A stretch of DNA of 64,000 nt from Oscarella lobularis (taxonomy: Eukaryota > Porifera > Homoscleromorpha > Homosclerophorida > Oscarellidae), in the NCBI RefSeq assembly GCF_947507565.1, contig NC_089183.1:2976001-3040000 (forward strand), read 5' to 3'. The position numbers and the translations under genes were made by a program. Positions 32,357-43,700 of the stretch are shown one piece after another (the first letter of the stretch is position 1; every line of letters begins with the position of its first letter). The notes beneath the pieces are model-generated. The model did not search any database and was not told the origin of the DNA. It saw only the letters and a list, made by a program, of their open reading frames with translations.

Positions 32357-33596
32357 TTATAAGGAGGCGATCGCTCCCGGCAGCGGAGTCATGGCAAATG
32401 CCGGATTCATTGCACCACCGGGCCCATAAGCCGGCGGGGGAGCAGTGTCCGTCAGACAGCTCTGTTGCGGTAGCGCGGCGCGACGTTTCAGCTGGACGTA
32501 CAGAGAAACCGAAGCGCCGACAATGACGACGATTCCAAGAACGCTACAGGTCGCAGCAATGATAATAATGATCTCTCGATCTCGGCGAGAGCCGCGAGAC
32601 AACTCTAAATATAAGAAAGTACCGATCACGTTGAGCCAAAGGATGCACACTTACGACAGTAGTCTTCGTCATTATCGCAGTCGGCATGTCCGTCGCAGTA
32701 TTGATAATCGAAAATGCAGCTCCCATCTCCGCATTCATAAGACCATTCATAAGACCATGTATGCGTATCACAATTGCAGTTGCGTTCATCCGAGTCGTCA
32801 CCGCAATCGTTTTGGCCGTCGCAAACGCGCGAATAATCGATGCAGCGCCCGTCGTCGCACAGAAAGTCCGACCCCAAACGGCAAGGCGGCGTCGTCGGCA
32901 ACTGCGTCGTCGGACAGCCTCGTTCGTCCGAGTTGTCCCCGCAGTCATATACCTGATCGCAAACCGAACGTCTTGGAATGCATTTGGCGTCGTTTCTGCA
33001 CTGGAAAAATCCGAATGCGCAACTCGAGTTCGTTGTGGCGCTAACATTTCCAGCTGTGAAGTTCGTGGCAGTGACGTTTTCAGTCGTAACGTTCGTCGCA
33101 GTCGTAGGCGTAGCAGTGACGTTTTCAGCCGTAGCGTTCGTCGCAGTCGTAGGCGAGCTTCGAGCCGATCGCACGGAGAGGACGTGTACGGCGAGTAGAC
33201 AAAGAGTCGCGACTATATCAATAAAATTAATCAACGATGCACGGATCTCCCAGAGCCGAAGTCATTCTATATGAGTTAAACTTTGCGACAAGCTCCTATT
33301 TTAAAATGACTGCGCGCCATTATGGGACTTCAACGGCGCTTGGAGCGTCGTGGATGCGCGCTCTCCAGTTTAGAACTAACAGGAAGTGCTTTCCCCCGCG
33401 TTGTACGAAACGCATGACGACCGGGGGGCAGGTTAGAGGACGATTTTCGTCAAAAGGGTAGCTAGCTCTCGGAGAACAATGGTAGAGAAACATGAGCAAA
33501 TGAGGAATCGTACTAAAGTCTCGTGTTGATCCACCAACGGTCCCGCGGTAACTAGGCGGCTCCCTCACAGTACAAACCTGAGCGTTTCAGTGACAT
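32357..33596 (-). CDS. Type-I membrane protein with 3 LDLa domains (array gene D)
   Basis: Exons 33578-33596 (MSLKRS), 32655-33212 and 32357-32604; about 274 residues. Signal peptide (VATLCLLAVHVLSV), a Thr/Asn stalk with repeated NVTA-type sequons (less regular than gene B), then three LDLa modules; the last (CDTHTWSYEWSYECGDGSC) has an unusually long first loop. The tail exon differs from B and C: TM helix IIIIIAATCSVLGIVVIVGA and a short tail with PPPAYGPG, a PPxY-type WW-binding candidate, ending GAIASL. The tail has the same PAYGPGG core as gene A. Confidence 0.85.
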
Positions 33597-34039
33597 TACG
33601 ATGGATCGTTGAAGACACTCAAACGAAGGGATCCGGATCGTAGTCGCGAGGTTTCCTAATTCGGTTGTGCCTCACACACGTGATTGGATCTCTCTCTCTC
33701 TCTCTCTCTCTCTTTGAAATTGTACAACGTACTCCTTGTCCAAGAATCAATTAAATAAAATTAATTTTATTTACACCTAAATTAGCCCCTTTGCAATGAT
33801 TCGTCGATTTTTTGAACTAAAACTTTGGATTAGCTACTCAAGGCGTAATTCAATACCTCTATGATTTAATTAGTCCAAATCTTCGAAGTCACGGAGGCGG
33901 CGCCAATAATCTCAAATTCCCATAGAGCTAAAAACAAATCCCTTCTGTGCAGAAAGACACAGCGGCAAACGCTAATAAAATAAAACACCGAAGCATAAAA
34001 AGTAGTACCGTGTGACTACATAAGGGAGAAGTCGCTTCT
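33597..34039. other. Spacer duplicated at 30030-30370
   Basis: Aligns with 30030-30370 (AAGGCGTAATTC, AAATCTTCGAAGTC, CCCTTCTGTGCAGAAAGA). It includes a TC run near 33690-33712 not present in the other copy. No gene. Confidence 0.7.
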
Positions 34040-35153
34040 CTAACTATCCAACAGCTGCGCATCTTCGCTCGCATTTTCACTCGAATTGTCATCAGGCTCG
34101 CTCTTTTCGGCGACAACGGGCTGAGACTGAGGCGGTGGCGGATACGTCATCATCGGTTGCGGCGGTGCGAAAGCGACGGGATTCAATCCGCCCGGCGCAT
34201 AGCCCGGAATCGCAGTCGACGGCGGCATTGCGAACGTGGGAAGCGGCTGTTGACGTGACGCCTCGCGATCTTTGACCTTGACGCACACGCACACGGCGGC
34301 GACGACGAAGAGAAACAGGACGATGATGCTCGAGCTGACAGAAATCGAAACAATCACACCCATAGACCCTAGAGAGAAAAAAAGAGACGATTATAAATTA
34401 ATTGTTGATATACGAGAGAGAGGGAGCGCAGAGGCCGGGAAAAAAAAACTATTTCCGGCACTCCACTATACATATCTAATAGCGACTTTACATGGATGAG
34501 AACAATCGATTTCATCCGTATCACAGTCGTCGTAGCCGTCGCAACGTGCGTATTCAGCGATACAGCGTCTATCTCCGCAAAGAAACCCCGTCGAACAGGT
34601 CTCGCAGTTGGACTCGTCCGATTTATCCCAGCAGTCGTTATAGCCGTCGCAAAGCGAATACGTTCCTAAGCAGCGGACTCCTCTGTCGCACAAGAAACCG
34701 GCGCACGGCGTCGGCGTGCAGTCGTCCTCGTCCGAACCGTCGCCGCAGTCGTTATCCCCGTCGCAAACGTACGTCGCACGAATGCATTTGGACGTGTAAC
34801 GACACTGAAATTCTGAATTCGATTCGCATGTTGTCGATGACGTTGTGGGCGTGGCGAGCCAGTTGAGGTTGACGTTGATAAGGAAAAGTGCAACAGCTAC
34901 ATACATAAGATTACGTTATTATATATTTTTTGAGCCCTCTCATTTTTTTTGTACCCGAAGAGGGGCCCCCACTTTGTCGGAACACTGATTCGGTGTCCGT
35001 GCATGCTGTGCGCTGGGCGACTGTGGTTCGCGAATAAGCCGCGAAAGCGCGGAAAAAGGGGCGTCGACGCGCGGGACTCGCGAAATAGGACGATTGAGCG
35101 TTCCTCTTCGTTAGACGTCCTGCTTCCTACAAACCTGAACTCCTCAGTGACAT
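34040..35153 (-). CDS. Type-I membrane protein with 3 LDLa domains (array gene E)
   Basis: Exons 35135-35153 (MSLRSS), 34492-34896 and 34040-34368; about 250 residues. Signal peptide (VALFLINVNLNWLA), short Thr/Ser stalk and three LDLa modules (CRYTSKCIRATYVCDGDNDC; CDRGVRCLGTYSLCDGYNDC; CGDRRCIAEYARCDGYDDC). The tail exon is of a different class from A-D: TM helix VSSSIIVLFLFVVAAVCVCV, then KVKDREASRQQ, a Pro-rich centre with PPQPMMTYPPPP, and an acidic end (NSSENASEDAQLLDS) with an LL that could serve in sorting. A decayed copy of this tail exon lies at 30420-30770. Confidence 0.85.
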
Positions 35154-35318
35154 GATGAGCGTTTCGAACTCGTAGAATTGCAGCGCGAGAAACGCGATTA
35201 CGGCTCGATCACGTGATACATGCGTCAGAGGAAGTGACATCATCAGACTGCGAAAATTTGACGAAACACCGGACTTACAAACACAAGACTCAAACACAGA
35301 CGTTCGCAGTATAACATA

Positions 35319-35964
35319 TCAGTGACTATGATGCCCACCTTCTTCTTCCTCACTGAACCGCTTATAGGACCCCATCGCCTTACCACACCCCCGCGCATTA
35401 TCCAGCGCATTTCCCAGCGTCAGTATAAGACTCAGATCGAGATGACCCGAATCCGTGCTACCGCGAATGGGAAATTCCGGTTTCAGTTCGCCGCCTTCTT
35501 TCGAATTGAACGTTGAGCACGCTCTCGGTTGCTCGTTGATGACGAGACACAGTGACGCGAAATCGGCGGCCGTCACGTCGACGGACATGTCGTACATGAT
35601 CACGTGATAGGAAGAGGACGCCAGCGACGTGCGCACCGTCCACGTGCACGTCAACTTCGGACGCGCCTTGGTGACGGGAAGCGAGTGCGGAAAGACGATC
35701 GCGTCGAAGGAACTATCGAGAGTATTGTTATAGACGTATTCCTTGTTCACTCTCAGTGTCGTCGTGCAAACGACTCTATATAGAAATAATATATGGTATA
35801 AGGAATATAAGACTAGGGTATCCAAGACTTACTGTGTTGCTCCTGATCCTTGAGTTCGGGGTCGAAACCACATTGGTTGTGGTGGTAGCGTTGGCACCGG
35901 TGGCGGTTTCACTTCCTTGCACTCTCGATGGACCGTTGTGAAGTCGTAAAAGCATTCGATTATT
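35319..35964 (-). CDS. Partial gene, Cys-containing extracellular-type protein
   Basis: Two exons join in phase: 35833-35964 and 35319-35775 (TGA stop). The first encodes CFYDFTTVHRECKE and a Pro-rich stretch (KPPPVPTLPPQP); the second begins VVCTTTLRVNKEYVYNNT, has LTCTWTVRTS followed by SYHVIMYDMSVDV, then ends with an acidic/His tail (EEEEGGHHSH). The C...W pattern and beta-strand spacing recall a CUB-like fold, but the match is weak. The 5' end is unresolved: a hydrophobic stretch around 36080-36110 could be the signal peptide but no in-phase start was found. Same strand as the LDLa genes. Confidence 0.5.
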
Positions 35965-36217
35965 CTATGCAAAAGTGTCGCGCTCTAGTCCAGCCGTAGT
36001 AAGTGCTGCTAAACTAATTATTTAGGAAAAGGAGACGGTACGTGAATCGGGTGATAGTCGACTGATCGCATATGGGAGAAACACGAGGATCGAAGCACGT
36101 ATGAGAAGCAAAAGAGCTACTGACGTCTCTAGCTTAGGGTATGGTACTATAGTAGATTAAGAAGAAATGGGCCTTTGCTAACATGGCCTCACTGAAGCAG
36201 AAACACAAGGTCACAGA

Positions 36218-36655
36218 CTTTCCTATCCCATTAGTACCCTAATGCTGCATGTCCGTGTCCGACGTCGTCGTGATGCAAACACTCAGCCGTCTTCAACTGA
36301 AAGAAGGCCGTCGACAATATAACAAAGTAACGAGCGATCGTCATCGTCCCACGGGCAATAGCGGCTGCTCTCCGAATGATGCAAGAGACGATTGTGTGAG
36401 CCGTATATATGTATCTAAGTCGGATAGAAATTTGCGTAACTAAATTCGACGAGGAGGGCCCCCAATTGAGATCACCAACCTGCAAGCCTGCAGGCTCTAT
36501 ATACATAAGAGATTCTTTCGCTGCAATATGGCAATCAATATGGACACCAAATTTTGTGTCCTCGCCATACACGATGATGATGATGATACGAGGCTCGTTA
36601 GACCCTCGTGCCGGCGCAGAACGGATGCCGGACATATAAATGCATGCCGTGCCCC
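36218..36655. repeat. Dispersed repeat, copy a
   Basis: About 430 bp alignable with 39396-39790. Shared strings include CAGCCGTCTTCAACTGAAAG, CGAGCGATCGTCATC and CAATATGGACACCAA. A 219-codon minus-strand frame (36231-36890) runs through it but is not shared with the other copy. No transposase. Probably a non-autonomous element. Confidence 0.7.
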
Positions 36656-36773
36656 TGATTAGTCCAGAATCTGGTCCAAGAAGAGCTAGCGAGCGCAACG
36701 AGGAGATCTCCCTCACAACGGCTAACGCGCGCGGAACTGCGTTCAAATCAGCGAAGCAGTGAACACAAACAAA

Positions 36774-37320
36774 CGAGGGGCTAGGGACCGAGACATGTGA
36801 TTCTGCGCAGTAGACGCACGTGACGTAGAACCCCACTTGTCTCGTTTGTGTGTTAGGGTGAAAGCTCGCAAATCGACGAAAAAATTCCAAAAAATCTAAA
36901 AACCTTTTAAAAATTTTCTAAAACATTTTAGAGTAACATCTACCTACATACAAAGGTTTCTCAGCATATTACATGAAAAAGAGACTGTTCTTCTTTGTCT
37001 ATAGCCTCCTTCAACTGCTGAAATTCAACCGAAACCTTGTATATGTAGGTAAATAATACCCTAGAATGTGCCAGAAACATTTTCGAGCGATTTCTGGTTA
37101 TCGTCGAAACGATAATAGTCGTCGCTTTGAAACGGCGACGGTAATTGCAAACACGAACCCCTGAAAAAGTATAACCGGGTTTCTAACACCTATTATTGGG
37201 ATTTTTTTCATCATATGCGAGCTTCTACACTTGCTTCTGTACAGAGACGAGAGACAAGTGGGGTTCTACGTCACGTGCGTCTACTGCGCAGAATCACATG
37301 TCTCGGTCCCTAGCCCCTCG
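36774..37320. repeat. 70-bp perfect inverted repeat with 406-bp centre
   Basis: 36775-36844 and 37251-37320 are exact reverse complements (left arm begins GAGGGGCTAGGGACCGAGAC). The centre contains a second imperfect inverted pair (ACCTACATACAAAGGTTTC near 36942, GAAACCTTGTATATGTAGGT near 37032). The arms contain TCACGTGCG. Together they form a nested fold-back structure. Confidence 0.9.
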
Positions 37321-37394
37321 TGTTAGCGTCACAAACAGTGCTCCCCCGCTCCCCCACCAATCGATCTGGCTCGCGGTAAAAGCGCGTTGAAGCA

Positions 37395-38180
37395 ATGGAT
37401 GACGATCTCGCGGCAGGCCAACCAACCGGAGATGAGATCACGGATACTAGAAGAAGTATCCATGATGAGATTGCCGCAATGTCGCTCTCCGGCCGCCACT
37501 CCTCTTCCTTTACACGAGCCGCCGCACTGGAAAAGGAAACAGAAAGGTAAGCGTCACGCCCTTTCGCGCACTGTTTTAGATACAGTACATCCATACAACT
37601 GCCAACCCAACCAGTAAGAGTTTAGTAGTCATTGTTTTAACTTTTAGGATACACGCACGCAGCCTGATGCATAAAATGCGTAGACCACTGCGTAGACCAG
37701 ATTCAAGCGGCCAGTTGCGTACGCCAAGCAGAAGGTAAGGACCGATATATAAATGTCACGTGAATTTCTAATAATAAAATGTGGGACCCCACCTCGCTAA
37801 CACTTTCTATGACGCCTAACTAGCTGCTTCAGAACGTTAATTAGTTATTTACGACTGTACTGTAGGGCTTTGATAAAAGTAAACTTCGATTTGTCACGAC
37901 GTCATGTATAAGGCAGTACTTGCATTCGCGCACTTTAGTGAGAGCGAACTCGCAAATAATATATCTTCAATGCTTTAGGAACAGCGTTGAAAAGTCACAT
38001 ACCGGTGCTACTCTTGTATGCGCCTCGTCGTCACCTCCTCTTAAAGAAGAGGCACAACGGCAAATATCGACTTATTCGTATCAATTGCAATGCAAATCCT
38101 TCAGTTCTTGTACTGCCGGTGTGTACTCTGCCGGTGTGTCTTGGGGTGATCACCGTGATGCCAGTTTTAGCGAGAAGTAG
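37395..38180 (+). CDS. Small three-exon protein of unknown function
   Basis: Exons 37395-37546, 37648-37734 and 37979-38180 join in phase with canonical GTAAGC, GTAAGG and TTTAG sites; 146 residues. Exon 1 is acidic then Ser-rich (MDDDLAAGQPTGDEITDTRR, FTRAAALEKETE), exon 2 strongly basic (HKMRRPLRRPDSSGQLRTPSRR, an NLS-like stretch), exon 3 Ser/Thr-rich with a Lys/Glu segment. No signal peptide, TM segment or known domain seen; most looks disordered. The basic TPSRR/RRPDSS sites could be kinase targets. The clean splice phases are the main evidence that it is real. Confidence 0.6.
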
Positions 38181-38341
38181 AAACGCAGCCTTTTTCTAAC
38201 TGGCACGCTCTTTCAGGCTTTTGTTCTTTTTAATTAATTGAGTCTTTCACCAGTGGTGTTTGTCTCTTTTTCAAGAAGAAGAACGAAATGCAAAAATAAC
38301 AGCTAAACAATACAAAAAAACCAAAGGCCATTCTTGAAATG

Positions 38342-39395
38342 TTACATTACTACAACGCTCTGTGTCGAGTTGCCTGGCGGCCAATGCTGTTGCATTTCCT
38401 CTTCAACATTGGCAATAGCATAGTATTCAAAATCGTTCATCTACTCATATTATCTTTAAGAAACGTTGTGACTGGGGATTACTCACAAGAGCCATTTCCA
38501 CTTCAAAAACGTTTCTATTTAGATGGGTAAATGCAGTAGGTGTAAAAGACGTTTTCTCTCCTATACAAGAGAATGATTAAAATATCAAATTAAAGTTGAA
38601 ACTCGCCAGGTAAATTTCGCCAGTACAACAAAACGTTGTGCACTGCGTGTGAAGACAAAACCAGTGCCCTCACAGTGATATTCTAAAATACCAATTAATT
38701 ATTCAACGTACAGATGATATGTATACATAAATACCTCTCCTTTCGAGACCATTGTCCTAACAGTTGGAACAATCAATTTCGTTGGCCCTGAGTAAATTTT
38801 AGTCGGCACCGCGTTTCCACTCAATGGATGACCGAGGTAAGACTCAAGCTGAGCGGCTGGCTCTTCAATAGCGTGAATCAAACTGTGGGAGAGTACGTTC
38901 ATGATCGTTCCCAATTCTCCAGTAGAAGAAACGGTCTACCGTCAAAATTAAAAATCTCAGAAAAAAACTCTCGCGTTCCTAAACTTGCCTGGAGAAGGTA
39001 AGTCATCATTTGCGTGGCATTTTGAACGAGCTGCTCACGCAGAGGCAAAGCCAACATCTCGGCCATTTTTTGACGAGTTGGAGGATCGGTTTCCTTGCTC
39101 ACTTTAGCAATGACTTCGTTAAACTAATAAAAAATTATGACAACATTTCCAAAGTCAAAAAAAAGACAAGCAGAATTTACCTGCCCCCAGGCGCACTCTG
39201 TTGCACTAATAGCACGCATGTACATAAACGTATTGACCCAATATTCAAATCTAGGTAAGAAAATATCTGACTTAAGCTACGTATAGATTTAGATGGGCTA
39301 CATGCTGCGCTGCTTCTTCACTTACCTATCCATGTAACTGCTATTGGGCTTGACTTTGCTTTTCATTGACGCCAGTGTGTCAACAAAGCCATACT
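38342..39395 (-). pseudogene. 5'-truncated copy of the glycoside-hydrolase-like gene
   Basis: Homologous to the last seven exons of the gene at 40763-44853, in the same order, with frames and splice sites intact (TVSSTGELGTIMNVLSHS and DFEYYAIANVEEEMQQHWPP can be read). Homology stops abruptly at about 39395, inside the exon reading KYGFVDTLASM, where a dispersed repeat begins. It has no start codon region. 39000-39370 is almost identical to 41460-41825, so the duplication is recent. Confidence 0.85.
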
Positions 39396-39860
39396 TTCCT
39401 ATATCCCACTACGGTACCCTATTGCCGCATGCCCTTGTCGATGCAAACACTCAGCCGTCTTCAACTGAAAGAAGACCGTTGACAGTATGGCAATGTAGCA
39501 AGCGATCGTCATCATCCCGCGGGCAACAGTGGCTATTCTCCGAATGATGCAGGAGACGCTCGTGTGAGCCGTATGTATCTAAGTCGAAAGAAATTTGCGT
39601 AATAAATTCGACGAGATGGGCCCCCACCCAATTGAACCTGCAAGCTCTATATGCATAAGAGGTTCTTTCACTGCAATATGGCGACAATATGGACACCAAC
39701 TTCGTGTGCTTCTCGCCAGCATGAGCTCATGCTCGCATAGAGCGTCATACGAGGCTCGTCGGGCCTTCGTGATGCATGCATGCCAAGAGGTAGCGCACAC
39801 TCAGCAGTCTTCAACTGAAAGAAGACCGTTGGAAGACGGTCGACAATAGGCACAGAGGAG
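39396..39860. repeat. Dispersed repeat, copy b
   Basis: Begins exactly where the truncated gene copy ends. It aligns with copy a (36218-36655) and near its right end repeats part of itself (CAGTCTTCAACTGAAAGAAG at about 39807 against 39458). No coding capacity seen. Confidence 0.75.
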
Positions 39861-40762
39861 TGTACAGAGAAGAGGTCCATCTGTCTCTGGCGCGCGCTAA
39901 CACCTCGGTGGTTCAAGGTCCGGGTTCAGAGCGTGGTTCAGTTCTCCGATTTAAGCCAGTACAGCCGGTGCACAGAGTCAGCAATATCTCCCACTGTATA
40001 TGGAGTCTTCCAGTTATTCCCGTAAGACCAACTTGCAGCGTAAATACTACAAAGCCGCGATCCTGCATCATACAGTAGGCGGCTCGGGCTCATACGAGCG
40101 CGGATCATGCAATCGTTCTTTGCGTACGCCTGACCACAAGTGAGTGTCGCGCCGCGTCTGATTGTGATACTCACAGCCTCGCGTGGCAGTGTGGCGCCAT
40201 AGAGATGTAATAAGAGTAGTACCCTATGATATTAAGAAATACCAGCAATAGTTTAGACGCGTCAGTGTACTAAAGTAGAGTTGGACCCCGAGTCACTTCA
40301 AACCATGCCCCGCTCACGCATCTTAGCGAGCTGAAGGGGGTCTGGATGAATTCCCACCTCGCTACCTCGCTGTACATGTAATGGTCACTATTATTTTAGT
40401 TAAACCAATAGACAACTCTTAGTCACTGTTTTAGGAACGCGGCTGAAAAAGCGATTGCGACATGCAAGGAGACAGTCACTCCGGCACCTATTGTACGCGA
40501 TAGCCGTGAATGGGACACTTGCAAATCTGCGCCTGGAAAATACTGACATCGACTTGCGTATTTTATACTGTGCGTGTAGCTGGATAAGTGCAATTATGAC
40601 ACCGGTTTCACGCGAGCACAATCTAGCCTAAGCCGCCGCCTAAGCCTACTATTGCCAAAGTAAAAAGCTAACAAAACAATCTACGCAATTAAACAGCGGA
40701 TACGACTTCAATGAAAAAATAGGTAAGCAATGTCAAAAAGCAAAGTACCCTCTCTTAGACTG
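39861..40762. other. Intergenic, nothing recognised
   Basis: No open frame with family resemblance. A tRNA-like GGTCCGGGTTCAGAGC near 39918 lacks the rest of a tRNA. Confidence 0.4.
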
Positions 40763-43700
40763 CTACACTACCACGACACTCTGCGTTGAGTTACCTGGAG
40801 GCCAATATTGTTCCGTCTCTCCTTCAATGTAAGCAATAACGTAATATTCAAAATCACTCATCTAGTATTAATAAAGTTAGTCCCGAAACACAGTGCCTGT
40901 ATTGATAAAGAAGAAAATTACCGGAGCCACTTGCACTTCAAAAACGTTTCTGTTTAGATTGGTAAATCCGGTGGGGATAAAAGACGTTATTTTGTCTAAA
41001 AAAGCGTAATTCAATTGCACAAATCGCGTGATTAGAAATCAAAACTCGCCAGCCAAATCTCGCCTGTACAAAGAAACATTATGCACTGCGTGTGAAGATA
41101 AAACCAGTGCCCTCACAGTGAGATTCTATAAGCACCAATTATCCAACGTCAAGATGAGCTATAGATCGATAGATAGATGGATGGGTATACCTCTCCTTTT
41201 GATACCATTGTCCTAACAGTTGGGACAATCAATTTCGTGGGCCCTGAATAAACCTTCGATGGCACCGCGTTTCCACTTAATGGATGTCCGAGGTAAGACT
41301 CAAGCTGAGCGGCTGGCTCTTCGATAGCGTGAATCAAACTGTGAGAGAGTACGTTCATGATCGTCCCCAATTCGCCAGTAGAAGAAACGGTCTACGATCA
41401 AAATTAAAACTCTAAAAAACTCTCGCGTTCCTAAACTTGCCTGGAGAAGGTAAGTCATCATTTGCGTGGCATTTTGAACGAGCTGCTCACGCAGAGGCAA
41501 AGCCAACATCTCGGCCATTTTTTGACGAGTTGGAGGATCAGTTTCCTTGCTCACTTTAGCAATGACTTTGTTAAACTAATAAAAAATTATGACAACATTT
41601 CCAAAGTCAAAAAAAAGACAAGCAGAATTTACCTGCCCCCAGGCGCACTCTGTTGCACTAATAGCACGCATGTACATAAACGTATTGACCCAATATTCAA
41701 ATCTAGGTAAGAAAATATCTGACTTAAGCTACGTATAGATGGGCTACATGCTGCGCTGCTTCTTCACTTACCTATCCATGTAACTGCTATTGGGCTTGAC
41801 TTTGCTTTTCATTGACGCCAGTGTGTCAACAAAGCCATACTTAGGACCCCAAGTACACTACAAAACGTTATCATTCGAAACTGGTTTTTCTACGCGGAGA
41901 AATAGATCGCAATACCTGAGCCACGTCTCCTTTGAAAACACCTGGACCTCCTCCCCAATTCACTGGCCTAGGCAGATTATAACTCTCGATTGCCGAGAAC
42001 ACAGCTGCTGGATCGGAAATTCCAAACTCTTCCATAGACCACGAGGCCCAAAACTGCTTGCTAGTAAGATCAAAATTCCACGATTTCTTAAATAAATATT
42101 GCTCATAATGCTCTTGTTATTTAAATGATTAAATAGTACCTGAGCCATAGCAGCAATTTGAGGTGACGTCTGCACAGTACGCCCTGCAAGCAAAAAATAG
42201 TCAAAATTTCCATTTTCAGCTAAGGCCCATACAGTGAATTCCAAGCAAGCCTTGACACCCGTACTTCTTCGCGTCTTCCATGTGCATGAGAGTTCGATTG
42301 ACCCACAATTCAGGCGCCGTCAGTCCGGGATCGTCTTCCATCTACGGTATAGCCCACTTGCCGTGCTTAGTGATGTTCATGTAGGAAGGATCAACGGGCG
42401 TGTTCCCAACACTCATGTCAATAGAAGTGACTGCTGAATATTTTGCAGACAAGACCTATATCGAAAGAAAAATGATAAAAATTCCATGCAGAAACACCGT
42501 GCTACTTTGTCGAAAATCGTTCGATCCGGAAGCGGTCCTACAACCCAGCCACAAGTAGCTGCAGTTAAAAAAATTGACAGTGAAGCTCTACAGTATATCG
42601 TTATAAGGATAAGGCAAACCTAGATTAAACGAGGCGTTGACAGCATCGTGAGCTGCTGCAGCTGAATTGAGATCGTTTACCGCTGATTCAAAAACTGGGT
42701 TCCTACCAATGACAAACGAACTAAGATTGGATTAATGCTTCATCTATAAAAGACGTTACTTTGACGTCATTTTTCCCCACTCCCATCCCTCCGGTGTCCA
42801 TATCCAGTAATAGTCCAGCGGTAGTCCCATCTTTTGAAGTCGAGTAAAAATTCCCTAACAAACCAAACGTCATATAAAGGATTTAGTCAAACTAGAGTAA
42901 GAACCTTGTAGTAGTCTTGCGTAGACGGAGCAACCGCCGTGCCATTCGCCATAACACTAGCCACAGAACCGACCAACGTGTATCTATATAAACCCAAATC
43001 TTATATGTTCGTTTTTCAGCTAGAGACTCTCACCCGTGAGACTTTGCGTATGACTCTCCTTCTGCCGTTGAAACGCTCAAGTGATCATGAATCTGAGCGT
43101 TATAGTACGTCATCAACGTCGAGAAATTCCCAGACGTCGAAGACGAATTCACAGAGGCGTAACCTTCAGTGCGAACAAACCCGTAACCTTACAAGAAGAG
43201 AAGTAAATTAAAGTACATCGATATCCTTATACACTGTACCTTCACCAGGAGGCTTAGGACTCAGCACGTTGTCCATAAGCTGCCCATTGTAATACGTATT
43301 CAAAGGAATTGATCCAGGAAAGGACTGGGTATGAACAAAGCCTTCAACGCGAACGAACTCGTAGACACCTTCGCATTCTGCACACTAGAGTCGATCAACA
43401 TCACTCAAAGAAGCAATAAAATATATTTTCTTACTTGAGTCGTAGTCAAGAAATTATCTTGTCTACTTTTGCTGTAGTACAGATTCAGAGGTGCAATTGG
43501 TGGCGCTTGGGGAATCGTAAGTGGAGTCTCGGTTCCAACGCACGTTTTGACGCCAACGGCATGGGCATGTTCAAAAGAGTTCTTCAACAAGAGACCGGTC
43601 TTGTCGAAGACGGCATTATTGCCCTGGGGCGTCGTAGGGTAAGGACAATTTCCAAGCTGCACAGAACTGCTATAGCAGTCCATATCAAAAATCTGAGGCA

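Noticed and set aside
36231-36890. 219-codon minus-strand frame
   Set aside because: Runs through a dispersed repeat and one arm of the fold-back; the frame is not shared by the second repeat copy.
39900-39950. Possible tRNA or SINE box (GGTCCGGGTTCAGAGC)
   Set aside because: Isolated match; no cloverleaf and no poly-A or second promoter box.
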